From: Paracoccaceae bacterium
Lineage (GTDB): Bacteria; Pseudomonadota; Alphaproteobacteria; Rhodobacterales; Rhodobacteraceae
Direction of reading: 5' to 3'
Assembly (NCBI GenBank): GCA_026706985.1
Contig: JAPOXR010000003.1
Location: 62,001 to 126,000, forward strand
DNA: 64,000 nucleotides
Position numbers and translations under genes: made by a program. The notes under the pieces are model-generated. The model was not told the DNA's origin and searched no databases. It saw only the letters and a program-made list of their open reading frames with translations. Shown here piece after piece: positions 16,685 to 25,674 of the stretch (the stretch's first letter is position 1; every line of letters begins with the position of its first letter).

Positions 16685-17737
16685 ATGGAAATGATCGAGT
16701 CCACCCTACATATCAATGTCACAGCGGTTCAGGAAAACTGGCGGGCACTGCATGCGATGTCCGGCAGCGATGTGGAAACCGGGGCTGTTGTCAAAGCCGA
16801 TGGCTACGGGCTCGGCGCGGCACGGATATCCCTGATTCTAAGGCAGGCCGGTGTGCGATCATTCTTCGTGGCGCAGATGGGCGAAGGCGTTGAGCTGCGA
16901 TCAGCATTGGGTGATGACTGCACTATCTATATCCTCACCGGACATCTGCCAGGCGGTGCACCGAACCTGAAGCGCAGCGCACTGACCCCGATTCTTAATT
17001 CGGCGGAGCAATTTGCCCGCCATATGAGCCAGTGTCCGGATTTACCCTTTGCGCTGCAGCTCGACACAGGGATGAACCGGCTGGGAATGGAACCGCGGGA
17101 ATTCGCCAGCATCCGTGAGTCGGCGATGCGGGCGGGGCCGGTTCTTGTGATGAGCCACCTCGCCTGTGCCGAGGAGCCCGGACACGGAATGAACGCAACC
17201 CAACTGAATGAATTCCGTTTGCTGACCGAAGGGCTGCAGGTGCGACGTTCCCTTTCCGCGACGGGGGGAATTCTGCTGGGAGAGGGTTATCACTTTGATC
17301 TCACACGGCCGGGTATCGGGATGTTCGGCGGTCTGCCATTTGCCGCAGCCCGGCCGGTGATCAGTCTCGACATTCCGGTCATTCAGCACCGGATTGTCAA
17401 ACCCGGCGAAGCGGTTGGCTATGGAGCCGATTGGGTGGCAGACAGCACTCGGAACATCGCTACCATATCGGCCGGCTATGCGGACGGCATTTTCAGGCAC
17501 CTCGGACCGGGAGCGGTGTTCTATTCCGGCGACCGGCCCTGTCCGGTGGTTGGACGGATTTCCATGGATTTAATCACTGTCGACATAAGTGACCTGGAGA
17601 AAACGCCGGAATCCCTGCAGTTGCTTGGACCCAACTGTAGCGTGGACCAATTCGCGGAGGCAGCCGGAACCATTGGTCACGAAGTGCTGACAGTCCTCGG
17701 AAGCCGGTATAGAAAGAACTATTTCAAGAGCGATTGA
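16685..17737 (+). CDS. alr: Alanine racemase
   Basis: This PLP enzyme makes D-alanine for peptidoglycan. The cofactor lysine is Lys37 in AVVKADGYGLG. The second catalytic residue is the tyrosine in AVGYGADW, and the ISMDLITVDIS segment closes the beta domain. At 350 residues it is close to the family norm. It lies in the usual alphaproteobacterial position after dnaB. mlaE begins 15 nt after its stop. Confidence 0.95.
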   Translation: MEMIESTLHINVTAVQENWRALHAMSGSDVETGAVVKADGYGLGAARISLILRQAGVRSFFVAQMGEGVELRSALGDDCTIYILTGHLPGGAPNLKRSALTPILNSAEQFARHMSQCPDLPFALQLDTGMNRLGMEPREFASIRESAMRAGPVLVMSHLACAEEPGHGMNATQLNEFRLLTEGLQVRRSLSATGGILLGEGYHFDLTRPGIGMFGGLPFAAARPVISLDIPVIQHRIVKPGEAVGYGADWVADSTRNIATISAGYADGIFRHLGPGAVFYSGDRPCPVVGRISMDLITVDISDLEKTPESLQLLGPNCSVDQFAEAAGTIGHEVLTVLGSRYRKNYFKSD

Positions 17738-17752
17738 AGCCATCGGCACCAA

Positions 17753-18538
17753 ATGCACCGAATCGTTTTATCAATACGTTGGGTTGGCCGGCTGACCATC
17801 CGCGCCTGCGCCGGAGTCGGCCGTTTCACAATTTTTACGGCGCATGCATTCAGCCATGTCTTCCGCCCACCCTTTTACTTCCGTGAGCTACTGAATGCGG
17901 TTTTAGCCATCGGCTATTTCAGCCTTCCTGTTGTCGCACTTACCGCATTATTTGCCGGTGGAGCGCTGGCGCTGCAGATTTATGCCGGCGGCTCGCGCTT
18001 TGATGCGCAGGCGACTGTACCGTCCGTTGTGGCTATCGGCATGGTTCGTGAGCTTGGCCCGGTTTTGTGCGGTTTGATGGTAGCCGGGCGTGCGGCATCG
18101 GCGATTGCCGCAGAACTCGCGACAATGAAAGTCACGGATCAAATCGACGCATTGACAACCCTTTCCACGGATCCGGTCAAGTTCCTGGTTACGCCGAGAG
18201 TGGTTGCGGCAGCCCTGGTCATGCCGGTCCTGACAGGCGTCGGAGACATACTCGGGATAATGGGTGGGTATCTCGTGGGCGTTTACCGACTTGGCTTCAA
18301 TTCAGCCGCCTATCTGCAGACAACCCTGCAATTCCTGCAGAGGCCGGATGTGACATCGGGTTTGGCTAAGGCCGCTGTGTTCGGACTTATTATCGCTTTG
18401 GTTGGATGTTATTTCGGGATGAATTCCGGACGCGGTGCCAAAGGGGTCGGCCGGGCAACAACCGGCGCAGTGGCGGCTTCGTCAGCGCTGATCATTGCCT
18501 CAAATTACGTTCTGACAGAAATATTCTTCCCGGCATGA
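17753..18538 (+). CDS. mlaE: MlaE-family ABC transporter permease
   Basis: This is an inner-membrane permease of the Mla/MCE phospholipid-transport type. The family core GMVRELGPVLCGLMVAGRAASAIAAELATMKVTDQIDAL is evident in parts (residues about 95-135). Five or so hydrophobic helices and 261 residues match the family. The ATP-binding partner starts inside its stop codon (ATGA). No mlaD or mlaC is adjacent, so the substrate-binding MCE protein must be encoded elsewhere if the system is complete. Confidence 0.9.
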   Translation: MHRIVLSIRWVGRLTIRACAGVGRFTIFTAHAFSHVFRPPFYFRELLNAVLAIGYFSLPVVALTALFAGGALALQIYAGGSRFDAQATVPSVVAIGMVRELGPVLCGLMVAGRAASAIAAELATMKVTDQIDALTTLSTDPVKFLVTPRVVAAALVMPVLTGVGDILGIMGGYLVGVYRLGFNSAAYLQTTLQFLQRPDVTSGLAKAAVFGLIIALVGCYFGMNSGRGAKGVGRATTGAVAASSALIIASNYVLTEIFFPA

Positions 18539-19290
18539 CAGATCCCGTTATTGAACTTACCGAAGTCGGAAAGTCTTTCGGCTCGAACCGGGTGCTGCGC
18601 AATATCTCCCTGACGGTCGGGCACGGAGAGAGTTTTGCATTGATCGGTAGTTCCGGCACCGGAAAATCGGTCGCGATAAAATGTATCCTTGGATTGATGC
18701 GTCCGGACACGGGTCGGATTTCGCTGTTCGGCAGGGAAACGGGCGGGCGGGATGCGGCGATGTACGACAGAATTGGCATGCTGTTTCAGGAGGGCGCGCT
18801 ATTTGATTCGATGTGCGTCTGGCACAATGTGGCATTCCGCCTGATGCGGGGTGAACGGAAACTGGCACCCGCACGGGCCAAGGAAATTGCAGTCAGAAAA
18901 TTGGAACGTGTCGGACTGGGTGCTGAAACCGCTGATCTCTACCCGTCTGAACTTTCCGGGGGCATGAAGAAGCGGGTCGGGTTGGCACGCGCGATCGCGA
19001 CCGATCCGGAGCTCATTTTCTTCGATGAACCGACCACAGGCCTGGATCCGATCAGGGCGACAATGATCAATGATTTAATCCGTGGAATCGTCACGGAGTC
19101 CGGAGCCACGGCGGTCACGATTACGCATGATATGGGCAGTGTCATGAAAATCTCCAATCGCGCCGGGCTGCTGCATGCCGGAGAGATTGTGTGGCTGGGT
19201 TCCTCCGATACGCTCAAAACTGAATCGAATCCTTTTATCCGCCAATTCGTCGAAGGATCCTCGGAAGGGCCGATCTCGGTTGCCATTTAA
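18535..19290 (+). CDS. mlaF: MlaF-family ABC transporter ATP-binding protein
   Basis: This ATPase is translationally coupled to mlaE by a 4-nt ATGA overlap, which fixes the start (251 residues). A longer frame to 18406 lies inside mlaE. Walker A IGSSGTGKSV, signature LSGGMKKRVGLARA and Walker B IFFDEPTTGLDPI are present. The Met-Lys-Lys-Arg signature is typical of the MlaF group. It energises retrograde or anterograde lipid movement with MlaE; the direction cannot be read from sequence. Confidence 0.9.
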   Translation: MTDPVIELTEVGKSFGSNRVLRNISLTVGHGESFALIGSSGTGKSVAIKCILGLMRPDTGRISLFGRETGGRDAAMYDRIGMLFQEGALFDSMCVWHNVAFRLMRGERKLAPARAKEIAVRKLERVGLGAETADLYPSELSGGMKKRVGLARAIATDPELIFFDEPTTGLDPIRATMINDLIRGIVTESGATAVTITHDMGSVMKISNRAGLLHAGEIVWLGSSDTLKTESNPFIRQFVEGSSEGPISVAI

Positions 19291-19433
19291 GCTCCGGAAT
19301 TTGATCACATTCCATCCGTCCACCGCGTGTACGCAAAGCTGGATTGCGGAGTCAGTTGCCAGTCGACTTCATCAATGCCACAATGCCGACAAGTGCACAG
19401 GATGTTGGATCGGAGACACTGACCCGAACAGTC

Positions 19434-20039
19434 ATGGGAGATCTGAATCTGTTTGATATTTCGGTAGCCGTAATCATCCTGTTGTCGGGATATTTCGCCT
19501 ATGTCCGCGGTGCCGTGCGGGAAATCATGTCGGTCGCAGGCTGGATCATCTCTGCAATCGCCGCCTATTTCCTGGCACCTCAGGCTGTGCCGATCGTTGA
19601 CCGGCTTCCCGTGATCGGAGAATATCTGGCCGGAAGCTGCGAAATTTCAATTATCGCATCCTTTTCCATTATGTTCGCATTGTCACTGATCATCTGCGCC
19701 GCGGTCACCGGTTTGCTGACGCGCGCGGTCAATGCCCATGGCATCGGCATCGTTGACCGCGGAACCGGGCTTGTGTTCGGAGTGTTGCGCGGAATTCTGG
19801 TTGTCGCTGTAATCCTGATCCTGCATGATTCGATCATGAGTGGCAGTCAGAAATTCCCATCGGTCGTCGACTCACGCAGTGCGGTTATCTTTCAGGATCT
19901 GCAACAGCGGATTATTGAATTATTGCCATCAAATGCCGCCAGCCGGCTTTCACTCATTTACAAGAACGTGGTTGCGATCTGCGCCGTGACTGAAGAAGTG
20001 GTTCCGGCGGTACCGCCGCTTCCGGCTGCTTCAACATGA
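19434..20039 (+). CDS. cvpA: CvpA family membrane protein
   Basis: CvpA-family proteins are small four-helix inner-membrane proteins named for colicin V production and often linked to purF. The N terminus LFDISVAVIILLSGYFAYVRG and the IVDRGTGLVFGVLRG segment are characteristic. I chose the ATG at 19434 (201 residues); earlier in-frame starts at 19344 and 19383 add residues unlike the family. In many relatives radA precedes and purF follows this gene; neither is present here. Confidence 0.82.
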   Translation: MGDLNLFDISVAVIILLSGYFAYVRGAVREIMSVAGWIISAIAAYFLAPQAVPIVDRLPVIGEYLAGSCEISIIASFSIMFALSLIICAAVTGLLTRAVNAHGIGIVDRGTGLVFGVLRGILVVAVILILHDSIMSGSQKFPSVVDSRSAVIFQDLQQRIIELLPSNAASRLSLIYKNVVAICAVTEEVVPAVPPLPAAST

Positions 20040-20099
20040 GCAATTCGATCCCGTTTATAAGTCGAAGCGCCACCCCGTTGCATCGAAATTGATCGGATT

Positions 20100-20765
20100 T
20101 TGCCGCAAACCGTAGTTCTCATAACCGGCGCCACAGGGGGCTTGGGAAGCGCTGTGGCGGAAGCGTTGGCCGGGCCGGGAACCCATATCATTGCGACTGC
20201 CCGCACTTCAGGGGCATTGGAAGAACTGGATGAACGGATCCTTCGGCAGGGCGGGACGGCAAGTCTCGCGGCCTTGGATATCTCTGACACGGATGCTCTG
20301 CGACAGACGTGCCGCACGGTGTATGAACGCTGGGGTCGGCTGGACATGCTGGTGCATGCCGCTATTCACACACCACCGCTTTCTCCCGTGGCACATTCAG
20401 ATCAAAAGGACCTGGGACTGGCGATGTCGGTGAATGTCAAAGCGACTCACGAGTTGATCGTCTGCACTGATCCCCTGCTGAAGCAATCGGAACATCCGGT
20501 CGCGGTATTCTTTGCGGATGCGTGTGTCGGGCGCGGTTTTCATGGAATTTATGGCAGTTCAAAAGCGGCACAGATCGCATTGGCGCGCAGCTGGCAGAGA
20601 GAAACCGGCAGAATCGGCCCCAAAGTGTATATCTTTTCTCCCAGCCCCATGCAGACGGCCTCCAGAGCACGTTTTTTTCCTGGGGAAGATCCTTCGGCGT
20701 TGGCCAAGCCGGATGACGAAGCGGCACGGATGGTGGCAGAATTCAAGCAGGATTTACGCCGCTGA
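20100..20765 (+). CDS. Short-chain dehydrogenase/reductase
   Basis: A classical SDR of 221 residues. The NAD(P)-binding motif is ITGATGGLGSA near the N terminus and the active-site Tyr-x3-Lys is intact in YGSSKAAQIA. It resembles the YciK-like group. The start is TTG at 20100; no in-frame ATG is available upstream. An SDR often follows purF in this chromosomal neighbourhood in related genomes, so this may be that gene with purF missing. The substrate is unknown. It converges on der, with 16 nt between the stops. Confidence 0.8.
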   Translation: MPQTVVLITGATGGLGSAVAEALAGPGTHIIATARTSGALEELDERILRQGGTASLAALDISDTDALRQTCRTVYERWGRLDMLVHAAIHTPPLSPVAHSDQKDLGLAMSVNVKATHELIVCTDPLLKQSEHPVAVFFADACVGRGFHGIYGSSKAAQIALARSWQRETGRIGPKVYIFSPSPMQTASRARFFPGEDPSALAKPDDEAARMVAEFKQDLRR

Positions 20766-20781
20766 CATCCGCGCTTTCTGC

Positions 20782-22119
20782 TCAGACATAGGGGTTTTTG
20801 TCCGCATGCGAACGCAGTGACACCCGAATCGGCGTTCCCGTCAGGTCAAAACTCTCGCGCAGACCATTTTTCAAAAATCGGATATATTGTTCCGAAATCC
20901 CATCCGGTCGTGAACACATAATGACGAAGCTCGGCGGCCGCGTTTTAATCTGTGTCATATATTTCAGCTTTATCCGCCTGCCCTGCGGCGCCGGCGGCGG
21001 ATGAATCGTCTTCATTTCCTGTAACCACCGGTTGAGCTGACTGGTGCCGACCCTATGGTTCCACTTCGTCCGTGCCGTTTCGACTTCTTTCCGTAACCGG
21101 GAGATTCCCATTCCGGTCAGGGCGGAAATCGGAACCAACCCCACGCCGCGGATTCCCGGCAATCTCTCTGCCAAACTGTATTCCAACTCTTCCCGAAGCT
21201 TTCGCCGCTCACGGACCAGGTCCCATTTATTGGCGGCGATTACGATCGATCGCCCCTCCTGTTCAATCAAATCCGCAATTCGCAGATCCTGTGACTCGAC
21301 GGACAGGCGGGAGTCCAGCACCAACAGCACTACCTCGGCAAAGCGAATTGCCCGCAGGCTGTCTGCCACCGATAATTTTTCAAGATTCTCCGTGATCCTG
21401 CCTCGTTTCCGCATGCCCGCGGTATCGAATATGCGCACCGGCAGACCGGCCCATTCGGTTCGGACTGAAATCGAATCGCGTGTTAACCCCGGTGTTGATC
21501 CGGTCAACATTCGCTGATGTCCGACAATCCGGTTCACCAGCGAGGATTTGCCCGAGTTTGGGCGCCCGACAACCGCGATTTTGACCGGTGTTCCGGTTTC
21601 CTCTGATGACGCATCCTCTCCACAGTCCGGCAGCATGCTCAATATGTCGTCGGTCAAAGCGCCGATTCCATCCCCATGTTCGGCCGAAATTGGGATCGCC
21701 GCCCCCAGCCCGAGTTCATACGCCTCCTGCATGATCGCTGTTTCAGTCCGGCCTTCGCATTTATTCGCCGCCAACAGGGTGGGTTTTCCGATGCGCCGTA
21801 GAAAACCGGCGATCTCCCTGTCATGTGGCAGCACACCGGCGCGGGCATCAATCACCAGGAGACAGATATCCGCCAATTTCAGCGCCTGGGAAGTACTGTC
21901 CCGGACAGCGGTTGCAAATTCATCATTGCCGCTGAAATCCGTTCCCGCCGTGTCAATGACTGTTAACTCTGTGCCGCCCAGCCTCGCTGCACCCTCCCGG
22001 TAGTCCCTGGTCACACCCGGCTGGTCATGGACCAGAGCAAGACGTCTTCCGACCAGACGGTTAAATAACGTGGATTTTCCGACATTGGGCCTGCCGATGA
22101 TGAGCAACACCAGGCTCAT
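20782..22119 (-). CDS. der: Ribosome-associated GTPase Der (EngA)
   Basis: Der has two tandem GTPase domains followed by a KH-like domain and acts in 50S subunit assembly. Both P-loops are visible: GRPNVGKST near residue 9 and GRPNSGKSS near residue 190. DTAG appears in each domain, with NKCE and NKWD as guanine-specificity motifs. The C-terminal domain carries the PPAPQGRRIKLKYMTQ segment. The length of 445 residues is normal. It is third in a YfgM-bamB-der operon. Confidence 0.97.
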   Translation of the reverse strand: MSLVLLIIGRPNVGKSTLFNRLVGRRLALVHDQPGVTRDYREGAARLGGTELTVIDTAGTDFSGNDEFATAVRDSTSQALKLADICLLVIDARAGVLPHDREIAGFLRRIGKPTLLAANKCEGRTETAIMQEAYELGLGAAIPISAEHGDGIGALTDDILSMLPDCGEDASSEETGTPVKIAVVGRPNSGKSSLVNRIVGHQRMLTGSTPGLTRDSISVRTEWAGLPVRIFDTAGMRKRGRITENLEKLSVADSLRAIRFAEVVLLVLDSRLSVESQDLRIADLIEQEGRSIVIAANKWDLVRERRKLREELEYSLAERLPGIRGVGLVPISALTGMGISRLRKEVETARTKWNHRVGTSQLNRWLQEMKTIHPPPAPQGRRIKLKYMTQIKTRPPSFVIMCSRPDGISEQYIRFLKNGLRESFDLTGTPIRVSLRSHADKNPYV

Positions 22120-22162
22120 GGCTTCAATCTCCGCTCATCCGGAGGCGTTACTGCGGTCTGGA

Positions 22163-23542
22163 TTACCTGTAGGCAATCAACCTGCCCTGATCACTCACGA
22201 CATACAAAGTGCCACTCACCACTATCGGCATCGCGGCAGCTCCGCCATCCAGATCAATCACACCTGTCAGACTGCCATTTGTCGGATCAAAGAATCGAAT
22301 CGCGCCGTCACCTGAGGCGACAATTAACCTTCCACCGGCGAGAATCGGGCCGAAATTAGTAAACACAGCCTTCTTCCGGCGCAGGAACCGGCTTTTATAT
22401 TCCGGCAGCGGAACCGACCAGACATGTCCCCCGGTTGAAGCGTCCAGCCGCACCAGTTCCGCCGCATCGGAAACCAGAAAAACCGAGCCCCCGGTTGGCC
22501 AGACCGGACTCGCCGAGCCCTCAGACACTGTCCAGAGCACCACACCGGACTGGATATCAATTGCCGACATCTTGCCGGACTGATTGGCCACGTAAACAAC
22601 ACCGTTATCGATCACCGGTGCCCCGGAGATTGCCTGCAGCGTCGAACGTGCAGCCGCCTGCCTTTTTCCGCCGACGGAAACCGTCCATCTGAGCTGACCG
22701 CTTTCCGCTTCCACCGCCTGCACTTCACCGGAAGGGAAAGGAATGATTGCCAGATCGCCCCGGATCGCCGGAGTTGCGCCGGTCGGAGTTGTGGCCGCGG
22801 CCTCGGTGCCCCTTCGCCGCCAAAGAACGCGGCCGAACTCACTGTCAATCGCCCAAGCCTGGCTGTCCTGTGTCACCACAAACACACGTCCATCGGCAAT
22901 TGTCGGGGCATTGCTCGCCGGAGCCTCGAATTTCTGACTCCAAATGATTTCACCTGTCGAGGCACGCAGAGCATAAAGATAGCCAAATCCTGTGGTGACA
23001 AATAAGGCGCCATTCTCATATGCCAGCCCGCCTCCCGAGGCGTCCGATGTCTGTTCAAACGGGGGAACCAGAGATCTGCTCCAAACCCGCTTGCCCTGGC
23101 TGCCATATGCGGAAACTTCAGACATCGAATCCAAAGCAAAGATGAATCCTTCCGCTGCCACCGGTGCGGCGGTGATTCTGTGCGATCTGTCATTGCCGCG
23201 TCCGACTGATATCGACCAAATCCGTTCAGGCGACGGTGATATCGCCGGGTGCTGGATTCTGTGTGCGGCGTTGCCGTTAAGTTGCGGCCAGACACCGTAA
23301 CTCCGCATATCCGTCAATGCCACCGGGCGGGATCTGTTGGGGAAAGCCAGAAAATCAATGTAGGAAACAGTCTCTGAATCCGGATCGGAAACCAGGCCGG
23401 CCGAACGCTCGAGCGGCACCCGGATATCAATCCGCTCTCCTTTGAGAATTCTCTCACGCTCCGAACAGCCCGACAGAACTGCCAGACCTGCCAGTGCCCA
23501 GACGGGAACTCCGGCAATACGTTTCAATTGGCGTGGTAACAT
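22163..23542 (-). CDS. bamB: BamB-like outer membrane assembly lipoprotein
   Basis: This is a beta-propeller protein with repeated PQQ-like blades (recurrent W-x3 / D...G-x-V-x-A-x-D patterns). It begins with a lipoprotein signal whose lipobox LSGC places the lipid on Cys26. The start is the ATG at 23542, ten bases after the upstream stop; the frame extends further 5' but only through the preceding gene. BamB assists the Bam complex in outer-membrane protein insertion. Adjacency to der and a YfgM-like protein matches E. coli and many alphaproteobacteria. Residues about 70-110 contain a linker absent from E. coli BamB. Confidence 0.9.
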   Translation of the reverse strand: MLPRQLKRIAGVPVWALAGLAVLSGCSERERILKGERIDIRVPLERSAGLVSDPDSETVSYIDFLAFPNRSRPVALTDMRSYGVWPQLNGNAAHRIQHPAISPSPERIWSISVGRGNDRSHRITAAPVAAEGFIFALDSMSEVSAYGSQGKRVWSRSLVPPFEQTSDASGGGLAYENGALFVTTGFGYLYALRASTGEIIWSQKFEAPASNAPTIADGRVFVVTQDSQAWAIDSEFGRVLWRRRGTEAAATTPTGATPAIRGDLAIIPFPSGEVQAVEAESGQLRWTVSVGGKRQAAARSTLQAISGAPVIDNGVVYVANQSGKMSAIDIQSGVVLWTVSEGSASPVWPTGGSVFLVSDAAELVRLDASTGGHVWSVPLPEYKSRFLRRKKAVFTNFGPILAGGRLIVASGDGAIRFFDPTNGSLTGVIDLDGGAAAMPIVVSGTLYVVSDQGRLIAYR

Positions 23543-23552
23543 CGGGATCGTC

Positions 23553-24236
23553 TCAATTGCCGGAACCGGAATCCGATTCAGTTTCACTCTGCGTTGCACC
23601 GGTATCCAGCGCATCAAGCAACTGCGATAACCTTCCACGCATTGCCTGCGGAAGTCCGGCTTCATTTTCAAGTTGCCTGAGGACATCCACCGCCTGCGCA
23701 ATCTGCCCCTGCCGAATCAGCATATGCGCCCTGGTCTCAATTGCCATCGGACGGAACGCTGACGCACTCACTTCGAGCGGTGCGGCACGAGCGATTATCT
23801 CATCAGAAGGAAGATACTCAGCGCCGATCCAGGCTGCCTTCAGGACCGCGAGATCCCTGTAAACCTGAGCGATCTCCACGTCGCCCGCCAATCGGTCCAA
23901 AACCTCAACCGCCGCCTGCGCATCATCGGAATTGAGCAGAGAGTCGGCCATATACAGCTGAATGACAGCCTGTTGATTGTCCTCCGCTTCGATGCCACCG
24001 AGTGCTGTCAGCGCGGCATTCGAATTATCCGCCTCGAGAACCGTCAAAATCCGGTTGCCGAATGCTTCCGCCTTCGCCTGCCTCTGCGCCGAGTTCCATT
24101 CCCTGAATCCAGCCGCGCCCACCAGCAGCAGAATAAGCGCAGCGGCAATCCAGCCATAACGGCGGAACAGCGCAAACAACCGGTCCCGTCGAACTTCCTC
24201 CGTGACCTCTTCGATAAATGAATCAGTGTTGGCCAA
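23553..24236 (-). CDS. YfgM-like tetratricopeptide membrane protein
   Basis: A single N-terminal membrane helix (about residues 27-45) follows a cytoplasmic VTEEVRRDRLFALFRRYGW stretch. The rest is helical and periplasmic, with TPR-like pairs. This matches the YfgM family, an ancillary factor of the SecYEG translocon and periplasmic chaperones. The start is TTG. The C terminus is a Ser/Asp/Glu-rich tail. It is the first gene of the operon with bamB and der, and is divergent from the Gfo/Idh/MocA gene. Confidence 0.82.
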   Translation of the reverse strand: MANTDSFIEEVTEEVRRDRLFALFRRYGWIAAALILLLVGAAGFREWNSAQRQAKAEAFGNRILTVLEADNSNAALTALGGIEAEDNQQAVIQLYMADSLLNSDDAQAAVEVLDRLAGDVEIAQVYRDLAVLKAAWIGAEYLPSDEIIARAAPLEVSASAFRPMAIETRAHMLIRQGQIAQAVDVLRQLENEAGLPQAMRGRLSQLLDALDTGATQSETESDSGSGN

Positions 24237-24370
24237 ACCCGTCTCCAGAATTGGGCTGCTTCTAGCCCAGCCAAGCCCGCAATAGCAACGCGGAATTCCG
24301 GTGCCGCCGAACAGGCGGCCGCTGGCCGTATACCGGTCTGATCCCCGCAGGATAAATCAATCTGCGGACG

Positions 24371-24407
24371 GCCCTTTGCCAATTGGAGAATTTTTTGGCA
24401 AGTGGGC
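24371..24407. repeat. Interrupted inverted repeat upstream of the Gfo/Idh/MocA gene
   Basis: GCCC (24371-24374) and TTGCCAA (24376-24382) pair with TTGGCAA (24395-24401) and GGGC (24404-24407) around a 12-nt AT-rich spacer. It lies in the 230-bp divergent region between the YfgM-like gene and the oxidoreductase, 60 bp before the latter's start. It may be an operator or a stem-loop in the leader. Confidence 0.4.
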
Positions 24408-24466
24408 CACCGGGTGCGAGCGGGTGACTTCCGCCGGTTCGATCGACAATTTTCCGGAGGTCCGCC

Positions 24467-25531
24467 GTGAGTGTCACGGAAATCTATGCAAGTGATGCCA
24501 AGGCGCGCCTGGCGGTGGTCGGTGCCGGAACTGCCGGGCGAAGGCATATTGATGCCATTGTCAAAAGCGATGCGGCTGAGCTTGCCGGTATCGTTGATAC
24601 CGATCCGGCCCGTCATGACACCGGCGGCCTCCCGGACACCATTTTTGCCTCCACGGTCGAACAGCTGTTGCAAACGGTTCGGCCTGACGGGGTTGTCATT
24701 GCCACACCCACCGACCACCATACTGAGCCGACACTGCAATGCCTTGCCGCCGGATGCAGTGTTCTGATTGAAAAGCCCGTGTCTGACAGCCTCGCGGAGG
24801 CGAGACGGATCCGGCAGGCCGAATCGAAAAGTGGCGGTTGGATTCTGGTCGGACACCAAAGGCGCTACCATTCGCAGGTCGCCGAGGCCCGGCGCGTCAT
24901 CCAGTCCAAAACACTCGGCAGGTTGGTGATGGTTTCCGGGCTCTGGGGTGTCAGGAAACACCGGTCTTATTATGACCCGGCATGGCGGCGTTCACGGCAG
25001 GCCGGACCGGTCATGATCAACCTCACGCACGAGTTGGATCTGCTCCGGCATCTATGTGGCGAAATCCAGGAAGTGTTCGCTTTTTCCGGCAGCGGGGTCG
25101 AAGGTTGGGAGAAAGAGGATGTTGTTGCGGTGTCGCTGCGGTTCAAATCCGGTGTTCTGGGCTCATTCATCTTGTCAGACCGTGTCGTTTCTCCCTGGGC
25201 CTGGGAATTCTCTACCGGTGAAAACATCCTCTGCCCGAAACTTGAACAGAATTACCTGAATTTTGCCGGGACCGAGGCCTCATTGGAATTCCCGAATCTC
25301 GTTCTTTGGCGCCAGGACCAGCGCGAATGCGACTGGACCCGTCCGATCCACCCTGCAGGCGAAGCCACGGAGTTCGTTAATCCCTTTATCCTGCAGGTTG
25401 AGCATTTCGCCAAAGTTGCGCTGGGTCGGGAATCACCCCGTATCACGGTGAGCGACGCGGTCCGTAACCTGGAAGCCGCCTTGGCCGTTCTTGAAGCTGC
25501 AAGAACCGGCAGAGCACAGAGACTGAATTGA
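24467..25531 (+). CDS. Gfo/Idh/MocA family oxidoreductase
   Basis: This is an NAD(P)-dependent sugar or inositol-type dehydrogenase of 354 residues. The Rossmann motif is VVGAGTAGRRHI (about residue 18) and the family lysine is in LIEKPVSDS (about residue 105). The C-terminal alpha/beta domain includes GPVMINLTHELDLLRHLCG, which supplies the catalytic His/Asp region. The GTG start has GGAGG eight bases upstream. No transporter, kinase or regulator sits beside it, so the substrate is not predicted. It may be monocistronic. Confidence 0.88.
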   Translation: MSVTEIYASDAKARLAVVGAGTAGRRHIDAIVKSDAAELAGIVDTDPARHDTGGLPDTIFASTVEQLLQTVRPDGVVIATPTDHHTEPTLQCLAAGCSVLIEKPVSDSLAEARRIRQAESKSGGWILVGHQRRYHSQVAEARRVIQSKTLGRLVMVSGLWGVRKHRSYYDPAWRRSRQAGPVMINLTHELDLLRHLCGEIQEVFAFSGSGVEGWEKEDVVAVSLRFKSGVLGSFILSDRVVSPWAWEFSTGENILCPKLEQNYLNFAGTEASLEFPNLVLWRQDQRECDWTRPIHPAGEATEFVNPFILQVEHFAKVALGRESPRITVSDAVRNLEAALAVLEAARTGRAQRLN

Positions 25532-25603
25532 AATTTCCGCTGGCAATGATTTGGAATTCTCCCTCTTGCGCTCCCGGCAATTTGGGGGCCTTCAGCGGAT
25601 TCC

Positions 25604-25632
25604 TTGAATTGAATTGGTTCGGCGCATATATA
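25604..25632 (+). promoter_or_regulatory. Sigma-70-type promoter for the RND efflux operon
   Basis: TTGAAT (25604-25609) and TATATA (25627-25632) are separated by exactly 17 bp. The -10 box ends 42 bp before the ATG of the periplasmic adaptor. Both boxes are close to the sigma-70 consensus. No flanking operator palindrome was noticed. Confidence 0.6.
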
Positions 25633-25674
25633 TATTGCGTTGAGACTGTCTGATCGAACCACTATTTCTTTGCT

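Noticed and set aside
24044-24961. A 305-residue minus-strand frame across the YfgM-like and oxidoreductase genes
   Set aside because: It overlaps two recognised genes in other frames, crosses a promoter region, and has no family resemblance.
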